Assembly: GCA_963920575.1 (NCBI GenBank)
Contig: OY986963.1
Location: 7,044,896-7,108,895 of the forward strand
From: Narthecium ossifragum
Taxonomy: Eukaryota; Streptophyta; Magnoliopsida; Dioscoreales; Nartheciaceae
Reading direction: 5' to 3'
Length of the DNA: 64,000 bases
This document shows positions 39,701-51,700 of this stretch, piece after piece. A model generated the notes under the pieces. It was not told where the DNA came from, made no database searches, and saw only the letters and a program-made list of their open reading frames with translations. Made by a program: the position numbers and the translations under genes. The stretch's first letter is position 1; each line of letters starts with the position of its first letter.

Positions 39701-42700
39701 GCTTCAGTGGTAATAAATATGAGCAACATTGACCTTCCCAATCCAATGGGTGGCCTATGGAGCTGAAGTGCAACTTGAGCTGGCTTTGTATATGCAAATA
39801 ACATACTCTGATGATGTACCGCTAAATGATGAAAATCAACCCTTTTTTTTTGCTGACATTTATCTTTTTTAGTGTTTGCTTAATATAAAAATCGAACGTT
39901 TAGTTATGTTGCTCATGCTTGCCAACCCTTTGTCACTGTCTATAGTCTAAATAAGCTTCACTGGCAATAAACCTAAGCAACAATGACCTCTCCAACAAAA
40001 TGCTTGGCCTATGGAGCTGAACTGCAACTTGAGCAGGCTATGTAGACGCAAAGAACATATTCTGATGAAGCACTGCTAAAATGAAAATGGAACTTTTTTG
40101 CTCACTTTGTTTGGCTTGCTTCATGCACATGCATTTCTTGTTATTTGTCTCTTATTGTGTTGTTACTTTTGTCATCACCTTTGTCATTGTTCAGAGTCTT
40201 TTTGCTAACTGCATGGCGTTGACCATGTCCAAGTTAACACATGTCCTCCAATCACTTATGTTTCTTAGAACATCAAAAAGCATGTTCAGCTGTTTGAAAT
40301 ACTAATCATTTTGCAGGTTTCAATACAACATTGCGTCAAGGAAATGTTACCCATCATGAGTACATTCAGGTATCTTTATGTGTTTCTATCCAATTTATTA
40401 TTATTTATGCTTAAGCTGTTTTAATGATATTTGCAGGTTGGGAAAGGCCGTGATGTAGGGCTGAACCAGATTGCATTATTTGAAGGGAAAGTAGCAGGTG
40501 GCAATGGAGAGCAAGTTCTAAGTAGAGATGTTTATAGACTTGGACAGCTCTTTGATTTTTTCCGCATGATGTCTTTCTACTTTACCACTGTTGGGTTCTA
40601 TGTTTGCACTATGGTATGCTCCTTTATGATACATGATAGTAGATTTGCTATTGTTATCCTATAGAGTCACTGTTTTGGCTTCATATATATTCTCCGTTGA
40701 GCATTTTGTAACAGATTAGTCAAATTCACTTATTGCTCTTTGCATATAAGTGTTTTAATTGTTTTTTCTATATTGACATAGTTAGGTATGCATGGGACTA
40801 TAACATATTAGTAGATCTTACATGTAAAGTTTCTTTTTAGTATTCACTTAGCTCAAGCTATGAATATAGAATGAGGCCGTGTTGCTCTGTTTAAGTCTGG
40901 TCTTTAACACAGTCAAATTATCTATGTCTGTGCGTTGATATAGTGCTCCTAATTTCTCCAAGTACTTGCTTTCTCCAACTTCTAAATAGGCATTCTCGGC
41001 TCTCATGGTGGTTTGCAACTGCCTGTGCTTTAAGGGTCATGACAACTGGTAGTTATAGCATGGGTTACCGTGTGTGTGGTGGTGACCAGCAGGGTCAGTG
41101 TCGGCATGGTCTGTGCTGGTCAGCAAGGACTGTGCTGACACTAGATGTACCGTGACCAGCATGGACTTGTATCTACTCGACTTGTATCTCCAGCATGGTA
41201 ATCGATGGTGAATCGTATGCCTAAACTACCTATTTCAGTCTTCATATCACGACTTGTCGTATTCTCATGTGATCATGGATCGTGCAAGCATAGCCTATTG
41301 TCTTGTCCTCACTTGTTTTCCTTTGAGTCATAAATTACTGAAGTTATAATCTATTTATCTATGTAAATTTTCCATGATTAAACTTTCTAAAAACTGCTGT
41401 TTAGTCACATGTGATGCAAGGTTACGAAATTGTTTTTTCTTAATTCCCAATATATAGTTTGCAGCAGCATCTATAACCTTTTTTTGGGGGAGGGGCAGAC
41501 CTTAACACCTTCCTTTTTATGCAGCTAACGGTGCTGACTGTTTACATATTTCTTTATGGAAAAGCATATCTGGTAAGTCCTGTTGAATGTAAATTTTGTT
41601 TCATATAGGTGATGCCACTTATCCTAACGGTCATGACTGTTTGGTGACTTTGGTCCTTCGAATAAAAATCTTATTGTGTAATAATTTGGGTCCCTAGAAT
41701 TTGCCCAAATCCATTCAGTTGACACGCTTCATGGGAGTTTGGGAACATTCAATCTAATCTTGAATTGCATTCATCTGCAAGTAATTCTGACCAATTTAAG
41801 CTTTATGATGAATTTATCGTGGTCTAACAATTTGACTCATCCTCTCTCGTCGATCACTCCAACTGAATCAACCACCACATTCCTTGTGCAACTCAAATGC
41901 TTATTCTAACTGCATCTACTGCTTACATCATTAGTAGTGGCACTGGTTTATGACATTGCCACCAAGACTCCTGTTTTTCCATGAATGTCTTCTAAGTATA
42001 AGCGCCATTCTGTCCAAACAATTCAGCATTGTAAAAGCCTTACACCACTTTACTGTCACTCAACACGTTCCTTGCATTAGTAGGACTCCAATGCTCATTC
42101 TAACTGTATCTAGTGCTTACATCACTAGTAGTGACACTGGTTTATAACTTCGTCACCTAGACTCGTTTTTTGTTCATGAATCTCTTCTAAATGCAAGTGT
42201 CATCTTTGTCGTAACAATCTAATTAATGCAGCATTGCATGCCTTACAACACTTTGTTCCCTTTAATTTTAATGCTATAAGACAATTTAATGTTCTTCCAT
42301 ATTTTCTCAGATTCTGAGGTATAAAAAAGAAAGTTCTGTAAGTCTTGTTCATCAGTTTTAAACATATAGGAAATGTTGTCAATCAATGTTTATCCATGAT
42401 TGTTTAAACGAAGTAGGCAGAAGACTCTAGTTTTCCTTCTTCGGCCTGTTGTCAATCGGCGGCTTCTTGAGAGGAGGGGGGGGGGGGGGGGGGGTTGTTG
42501 GATCCTTGCCAGAGAATCTCTGTGACTGTCATTGTTGGGTAGGATTGACGGTTCACAATCTACGTCGATCAGGATGAGCTTATTAGGGACTTGAGCTACA
42601 CATTTGCTTTGTAATTATGTATGAACAGGTCCTAATTGATCCTTACGTTAAAATTTTAATCGCAGCTGATGTGGTGGCTGTTTATCGATTATTGTCCTAT

Positions 42701-45700
42701 TTTTGCTGTAAAACAGGCGAAACATCCGTATTTCAATGGAAATATGGCTGGTAGAGTGGATACCATATACGTGTCTTGTGTCGTGTCAGCTAGCAGTCTG
42801 CACAGAAATTCTTGGTTCATCCTTCAGGATGTATACTGAACTTTGGCTTCTCTGATTTTCCACTTCCCTGAGAAAGCTATCCATTACTGGGTGTTTAGAT
42901 TTAAAATCCATGGCAATTGAATTCTCCAATGCCATACTATGTTCATTTCTGCCTTGTCTAATGTGAACTGAATTGCAATTTGAAATCTTTGGGACCATTG
43001 GCAACTTCATTGTATTACATTACAACTCCATGAGTAGTTATGATGACCCATAAATTGGCATGATCATTATGAACTATCCGCGACAGATTTGTAAAAGATT
43101 TATGACCCAGATAGATGTCTTCAGGTTGATTATGTGTGAAGAGCGCTAAGCAACTATGCACCACAGTATAAAAGTAATACATAGTATGCCATGCTTCTGA
43201 AAAGGACAATGAAATTGCTTCTCAAGTTTTACAAGGTTTTAAAAATCCTATTCGCATATCTCAATCATCTTCATAAAATGATCCAGGTGAATTCAGAAAA
43301 TCCAAAGACTCATCAAAAGTCCCTTCCAGAAAATCTTGATATAGAAAATTCTGAATCTTCCGGGGATTCCTGATGCCCATTTGCATTGAAATTTTTTTTC
43401 GTCACCGTCAGGATTCTTCATTCAGGAGAATGTAGAAAATCCAGACTTCTGATAATCCGATGAGTATCGAAGTTATACATTGACTAATATCTTGTCAAAG
43501 CAGAGGAATATAGATGACAAATAGTTACTCTGGCTATGAGTTGTAAGCATGTTAGTATGGACATCTAGTAAGATGGCTTTCATCTGCCTTTAAAATGATA
43601 TGGTTTTGTATTAGTTTTAACTTGAAAGAATGTTAGAATAGATATCCAGTAGCTTGTCTTTGTCCTTCTTTTAAGACTTGTTATTTCATCCATTGCTGAA
43701 CTTGTTTGTTCTTGCTTCAGGCATTATCTGGAGTTGGTGAATCAATTCAGAATAGAGCTGATATATTGAACAATACTGCCTTAAATGCGGCACTCAACAC
43801 ACAATTTCTATTCCAGATTGGTGTATTTACAGCTATTCCTATGGTTTTGGGTTTTATTTTGGAGAAAGGCTTTCTCATGGTATTCACTATTGCATATCTG
43901 TTCTCTGATATGCTGCAACTGTCAAGTATTCTTCTTAAGATTTCTGGACGTTATCTCTGTGTGTGATTCCTCATTTACATACTTTCAAACATAATGGCAG
44001 ATATAGTGTTCTCTTCTTATTGTTTGCAATTTCAGAATTCAAAGGATGCTTAGCTTTCCCCAAATGGCTTTGTAGAGCAGAGATCAACTTTTTAGTTCGT
44101 TAGAATTATTTGTACATTGAGATAAAGTAATAAACAATGGAAAATTACGTGCAAAGCCTATATGACAGACTCCGAGGATGTTCTCATAGTTTCTGTTCAC
44201 TCTCACAACCTTTAGTTTAGAACTAATGGGGTCGACTTGCCCAGTGCTTGTGATCACTCTTATCATTTTTGGACCTGTGATAAAAGCGTGTTGATCCCAC
44301 CCTTTAACATGTCACATTTGACTGTTTATGGGAGACCATATATGACTTATAAATCTTCTGTTATCTAAACGGTATAACAACGAATTCATAATTGTGATCT
44401 TTTCTTAGAAACTGTATAATGTATAGGTCATCTTTTTTTAGTCCACAGATATTATTTTTTAAAATACCAATGTTTTTTCCTAGGACCCCCCTGAATTGGC
44501 AACATATTTCCTATTGAGAAATCAAAATGTGTTATTTTATGGTGCAAGTTCAGATAACGACAACTTCTTGTGTCAAGTTCTTCATATCGAGATCTGGGAT
44601 CGCAAACATTTTAATTGATTCAGTGCCAGTGTGATTACTTTCAGTGATAATGGGTGGCTTTAAGTAAACAACAATGACATGCTCCAGATAGTTTGTCTCA
44701 TTCTCTGTTGAGAAGTTGACTGTCTGAAATGGTGCCGCAATAATTATATTTCCTGTAAGATTCTCTATGATTATTGCATGTGCATATCATCATGCAAAAC
44801 TCTCTTTAGCTTGTACCAACTCAGGTTGATTGCTTTCTTAATCCTGTGAACTTATTGACATTTCTTCTTTCGCTAAAAGAAATCCAATGGGACTCCAACA
44901 TTCTTGCTTATTTATCCTGATCTGAATCATATGCTATGCAGGCTGTTGTCAATTTTACAACAATGCAGCTCCAGCTGTGTTCCGTCTTCTTCACATTCTC
45001 TCTTGGTACAAGGACTCATTATTTTGGCCGGACTATACTGCATGGGGGTGCAAGGGCAAGATATTTTACTCTCTTCCTGCTACTGTGAATTGGTTTCAAG
45101 TATAAAATTATGTTGTAACTAAAATTAATTGTTTTTTCCAGTACCAAGCAACTGGTAGAGGTTTTGTTGTGCGACATATAAAGTTTTCGGAAAATTACAG
45201 GCTTTACTCCCGTAGCCATTTTGTAAAGGGGTATGCAATCTATGATGTTAAAATAATGTATTTCTATCTTGGCCTATGTATTTGAAATGTACATTTTTGT
45301 TTTTGTAGGTTGGAAGTTGTGCTTCTGCTAATAGTCTTCTTGGCTTATGGATATAATAATGGTGCTGTCCCCTACATTCTGCTTTCCGTTAGTAGTTGGT
45401 TCATGGCACTTTCTTGGCTTTTTGCTCCTTATTTGTTCAATCCATCTGGATTTGAGTGGCAGAAGTAAGTGTCTTTCATGTTTCATTTGTCTTCCCTGCT
45501 CAAAACACAAAGACACCTGTCATAACACCAAATGTTACCCTCCTTACTGATCTTGTCTTGATTCTTTTCAGAACAGTAGAGGATTTCAGTGACTGGACAA
45601 ATTGGCTTTTCTACAGAGGTGGAATTGGAGTTAAGGGAGAGGAAAGTTGGGAAGCGTGGTGGGATGAGGAATTGGTATGGTTTCAATCTCAAGACTGGAC

Positions 45701-48700
45701 AAGGAAATAATTGTTTGAATAGATGTACTCGGTCACTATTCGGTTGCATGCTTGGTTCTTTATGCATCTGGTTTTGAACCCAGTTATGTGCTTATATTGT
45801 GATTAGTCAGCCTTCTCATTCATATAGCTTCATTGCAATATAAGTCAATCTTGTCAAACAGGATCGATTGAAGGAATTCAGCTAATATTACTGCCAGCTT
45901 TTACAACTACTTGTAGATTATCCTCAACTCTCTTATAGCCCCTACTGTAGTTGTGTGAAATTGACTCCTTAAACATGCATGATTAAGCTGCATCCTTCAT
46001 GATTGCCACACAACATTCTTGGCAAGTATTAACAGTTAGTGTAGGCAAGGACAAGTCTTGGGTCTATCTTGGGTCCTAGCAACGCAGCTGAATCGAAAAT
46101 TATCCTACCCTATTAGCTTTGTAATATGTACTGTCTTTTCCTTGAGTTGTGAAAATATCGGTAGGTCATATTTTTATATCTAGATCAGTCTCCGCTTAGT
46201 CATTCACTTTTGAAAGTGATTATTTACTTTATTCTATTTATTATCATCATTGATTTAACTTAAATTATTGAGTATTGGTCGATATTGTGCTTGCCTCCGT
46301 ACATGTGGTTCTAAGACAAAATCAGAATGGTAAGCACATTTATCAAGCAGAATTGCAGGTGTTGGTCGAAACATGAGAATCCGCCCAGAGTTTTTGGTGC
46401 CGGCCTACCGGGGCAAAATTTCAAGTTTCATTCTAGCTTCCTTCTTATTTTTGTTTTTTTTTTGCTTCGTCGTGCCTTTGTCGAATTTGGTATTTGAGTT
46501 GACAACTTATTAGTCAAGTTCAGCGCGAATAGTTGATCTAGGGTTAGGGACCATGTTGAAACCTGGCATACAAACCCAACAACCAAGCTCCACCACCCAC
46601 TGCCTTTTTCTCCTCTACATTATCTTCAGCATTTATTTGCTGCGGAATCTGATTGCATTTGAAAGATGACCCGCGACCATCAAGCGGTGTCCTGCCGGTG
46701 ACTAGGAAAGGGCAACGTGAAGGGAAGTGATCTATTTGATGTATGTTTATTCTCTTTTCATGCTCTGTCTCTTCTTGCTATTTATTTTCTTTTCTCCTCT
46801 AAGACCCCCGAAACCAAAAGAGAAGTATTAAAATCCACTTGAAACTCGTCTTCCAGCTCTAGCTTCGTGCTGTCAGCATGGTACAGGTGTTTCTAATTGG
46901 CGTGCTCTGTTCAGAGCTACATATCATGCCAGACAAGTATTGGCACAGTTTACTTCAATTCATGCAGTTTGTACATTAGTGTATTGGCTTTTCTTTTGAG
47001 CAGTTTTAATTTTCTAAATGACCCTTGTTGCATGGATATATTCTCTAATGCATAAGCTTGTTTTCATTATTGAAAGATTGCATGCATATGTATGCTCAAG
47101 GTTGTCTGGTTACCGGCACAGCCGGCAAATGTCGTGCCAGTGGGTTATCGGCACCGACTTTATGGTCGGCACTGGCACATTGATTCGTGCTTTGGTGTAG
47201 ACCGGCACGGACTGGCACAAGCCGGCACAGAGCAGCATGAAACAGTGCACAAGTCGGCATGGGCCAGCACGGAGTTTTAATGGTCCAACACAGATTTAAA
47301 ATTTTATTATTTGTTAGGAATAGTTTATCATATTTGATTCATAGAATCAATTATTTTCTATTGTGATTGCTCAAACAACTCCTAATACACCCCAAAGGGC
47401 CAAAACACCACACCCAATATGTGTCCTGAAGGTCGATTGCCGATGTTGGACCAGTAAAACTCTTTGCCATTCCATGCTGACCTGTGCCGGTCCGTGCTGA
47501 TGGCATGTGCTGAGTCGGTCAAGGAGCGGCCTGATACGTGCCACCGGCATGACAATCCTTGATGCTGGTCACTATTGCTTGAGCTTCTTTTACTTGAGAG
47601 AAGCTTAGATGCATTTTGATGGCTCTCGACGACTGGTCCTTTAGGGGTTGGTTCTATTAAGTCCACTCCTACATTCGGCGTCTCCAATTATTGGTCTTCA
47701 ATGAGATCATCCGGCAGATTAATACCTATTTATATTCTTGTCATATTCTTTGAGACTTTCTCTGCCTCATAAATTTGCAGGCTCATATTCGTACGCTGCG
47801 TGGGAGGATTTTGGAGACTATTTTGAGCCTAAGATTCTTCATGTTTCAGTATGGCATTGTCTACAAGTTGCATGCGAGTAGACCTGATACATCACTAACT
47901 GTGAGAAGTTTTTCCTTATCCTATTGTATTTTTCTTTTACCGTCAACACCATTGTAGAGTGGATTCACTTCCTGCAGAGTGTAATATAACTTTATTGATT
48001 TCCTCCAGGCAATCTTGTTTTTGTTTGAGAAGTTTTACTCATTTAATACTAGAAATTGGGCAACATCTATTATCAGTGCTTAAGATTTTCTTAAAATGAC
48101 CTGTTTATTGAGTACATGGATTTGAAACGACTGAGTTAACACATTGTGTATTAGACCTAAGAGTCTAATATGCCACATTAAGCTTTCATCTCAAGTTTAT
48201 GCACAAAGTTCTATTCAAATTCTGGAATAGAGACACTCCCTTGTATGACATAGAGTTCTGGAATCAAGACTGAAATCCAGCAGCGAGATACAATCGTAGT
48301 AAGGAAGAAGAAAATTGGGGAAAGGACAAAATCCAATAACTGTTGCAACAAATTGGTATTCTTATCTTTACCTGAAATTTCCTTTTCCTTAATTGGCAGG
48401 TGTACAGTAATTTCTTTCACCTCTGCGAAGTGTCTTTTGTTCAGTTCTCAATGCCTAGGTCCACTCAACTGCCGTAATTTCATGGAAGATTTTCAGGGCC
48501 CAAATGTTGAAGTTACTTACAATGATGTCAGAAAATTGGGAACATATTACATCAAATAAGGAAATCTTCATCATTTTTCTCATTAACCATGATATGTAAT
48601 TGTCTTTAGTTTGTGTTTCCGAATTGCTTTTATAAGTCTTTAAGATTTTTCTGATATCCAAGATGGGAAGATCCTTAAGTGAGATAGTTTAGTGGTCTAT

Positions 48701-51700
48701 TTAACTCCCAAAATGATTTGAAACTTCAACAAGGATCTACCTAAAAGTTAGAAATGATCTTTTTGACAGCGTTGATGTGAAACGCACGGATTGCCGTACC
48801 AGCAGAAATGTATCGTTTTTGCCAACCCGGTTTGGAGCCAGTTCGAAAACAGGCCCCGGACCGGCTTGAGCTCATTACTTTGAAAAGGGCTGGTGCCAGT
48901 TTCGATTGGTATTACAGTCAAAACTCAAAACGTTATATTCGGTGTCTACTGGTCAATCACCGTCTTTAATCCTAACGAGAAGTGCGGCACGATACCATGC
49001 TGGTCAAATACCGGAACTAGGTGTGCCAACGAAAGAGTCTCTTTGTTGAAATATAGTTATTGGATAACTGACTTGCAGGGTATTCCAAATCAGAGCTATC
49101 TCTTGAGAAGGCAGTGGTCGTGATCATCGGATTACATATAATTTTGTATGAGAAGTTCTTGGATGTAGAAAACCTCATGCTCCTGCTTAGAACCCATCCG
49201 TGAACCTTGATCACTCATGATATCTTTAGGGAAATCTATACATATATGCATATACATATATATGTATACACATGCACGCGCGCACGTGCACACACACACA
49301 CATATACATATATTATGATGTATTGCATATGTAGATTAAGAGCACCTTTCTTCTGCGATTGTCTGGAATAAAAGTAAAAAGAAAAATAGGTTGCTAAACT
49401 TGTTCCCTTCTAACTTCGAAAAACAAAGCTGTGGTTAGAATCTTTTAAGTTCAATCAGTCCAATGCTATCTTGATTGCTCACCTCTGTTTTTGATCCAAA
49501 TATTATTCCAATCGTTATGAAATGAATCCTGGAGGGAGATTTGAACTCATTCTGTGTTCCTTTCTAATATATCTATGCTTAAGAAAGTTATCTGAAAATG
49601 TTTTATTGAGATTCTCCAGGCTTCGAATTTGTGTCTTGTTTCTCGAATATCTAGTTGTTTTTTATGTAGCAAAAGGTAAAAAAAGACAGGCATAGACACA
49701 AAATTTGTGACACGTGTAAATGATGTGTAATTTTGTATTTTGCCAACAAGTTTTTCTGTTCAAGAAATTTAGTTGAAAGACGATGAGTGTCATGCATTTA
49801 ACTATTACTTCATTGTTACTGGGATATTTCAAGCCATACTTACATCATAATGTTTTCTGAACATAGGTATATGGGCTTTCCTGGGCTGTCCTGGCTGTCG
49901 TATTTTTGCTTTTCCTGGTTGGTATTCTGCATCTCTAATGCTAAGGCTCTCTTACATATTTGGCCCCTCTAAAATCATTTTACTGTGGTATCTTAGGTCT
50001 TCAGTTTCAGTCAAAAGGCTTCTGTAAATTTCCAGCTGCTGCTTCGCCTCATCCAAAGCATTTCTTTCCTGTTGGTATTGGCTGGTCTAGCTGTTGCTAT
50101 AGCACTTACGTCATTAACCGTTCCTGATATCTTTTCATGCATGCTTGCATTTGTACCCACCGGGTGGGGAATTCTATCTGTGAGTATCATGATTTCAACT
50201 GCATTCTTTAGTCTTTACATTTTCCTGATTTTAACTTGTTAAGTAGCTCATTATGGCTAGCTATTATTATAAGGAACCAGCTTGATTTCATTGCTCATAA
50301 TGTACTTTTTTCAATTGGTGCTAATGATTTCTCCTGAGGAATGAAGTCATTACCAAGACAAGTTCTGATATTGTCGCCACTGAAATTTAACGGATTATGA
50401 AACCTTAACCATGATATTGTTCTATGGTTAAGTATAGGCCTCACAGTATCGTGACTTCCATTTATTATTTTTCCCTGGCATGTGTTTGAGTTGCATAGCC
50501 AGCTCTTTTTGTGTCCGCAAATTGGCCTGTTAGGTTGTGACATGTTCCTCCCTGTCTTAACGTTAGACGTGGAATCGGGAACATTTCCTGATGGGTTGAC
50601 ATGAGTTGATTTATCAGAAACGGACACCCTTGCTGCTTGTTGAGCGTCGTCATTGTAGAGTTTATGAGCCATTCAAACCTTCTCTAAGGACTTATCTTGA
50701 TGATGATGACGATGACTTTGCCGATTCATCCGTGGCATGAGTTTCATGTTCATAGCAACTTCGCCCCAGATAGTAGTTCTGTGGGATCTTTGAGAAAAAG
50801 TTTGAGTGAGCTGCACCGAGCAGAGATGCTCAGCGCGGGCTTAGCTTTGGTTTCCCCCCCAAGTCCCAAGTATGCTTGCCTCCATTACTTGGAATCAGAC
50901 AGGAGCAATGAAGCTCATTCACTTGGGACCTGATTCGCGCAAGCAAACCAGCTGCTCCAGACCGAGCTGGCAGCTAAAATGTAAAACAAATGTGATTGGC
51001 TTGTGACTCAGGGAATAAGATAGTCAAAAAGAAAATGGAACCAGTACCAATCAAACCCAAGACTCTTAAGACTGGAAATCAGAAATTGAGCCCAGCTCAC
51101 TAACCTCATGTTGAAGCGAAAGCCTCATCTGATGACCATCTTTACTTGATGTTTTAGTTATAGATTACTCATAAATGTTTCATTACATGCTAGCAATTAA
51201 GCAATGTTTTAAAGACGTGCCACCTATTCTACTACGACTTCCAAAATTTTATTAATTTTTCTTGTTCAAATTGTTGAAGCTATTTGCTTCTACGGTATTG
51301 TCAATTTCATTTTCTGCTTGATTTATGCTCGCATCAAGGTAAAACTCTGATCAAAATGACTTATCTGGTTTAAAGTTGACTTCATGAATGAGTGATGGAA
51401 GTACTGGATGCAAGCTCCAAAAGTTCAAAGAAATGAGTGAGTATGTGGAAGAGATCTTTTGGTTTTGAGTTGACAAACTAATTTAATGTCTTGGCATAAT
51501 ATGTTAGAAATATGAAGTTCCTTCTCAGGATGGAAACAAATGGAACTAACAAATTGTAAAAAAATTCTCAATGAGCATATAATAAAATCTGTTTCCTATA
51601 GGAAAATCTAGGGACAAATCTTGATTAACATGCTAAAAATGGAATCACAAATAAGTAACAAGTTCTGAGTCAAATCATTGTAGAAATGTGATTCAATGGG

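Larger units (their letters stand above)
23979..41572 (+). other. CALS9: Callose synthase exon block C: cytosolic 1,3-beta-glucan synthase domain
   Basis: Exons: 23979-24076, 24159-24249, 24409-24569, 24674-24783, 27612-27746, 28766-28834, 28902-29079, 29191-29305, 30744-30863, then 38972-39055, 39139-39251, 40317-40369, 40437-40613, 41525-41572. This is the catalytic core, with signatures RRLQFFTNSLFM, SVFTPYYSEIVLYSMAELL, ELSPEARAQADLKFTYVVTC, QNHAIVFTRGNALQTIDMNQ, MSNQETSFVTLGQRVLANPL and FRMMSFYFTTVGFY. About 39 residues normally follow IDMNQ (the DNYFEEAL stretch up to the VFTGS motif). They are absent from 30864-38688 as far as I can read and probably sit in the 38689-38888 gap. The intron that should hold them is over 8 kb and is filled with hAT elements. 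Confidence 0.9.

Noticed and set aside
50295..50933. Open frames of 125 codons (-) and 78 codons (+) in the last intron
   Set aside because: No recognisable domain, frames overlap on both strands, no exon structure and no transposon termini.
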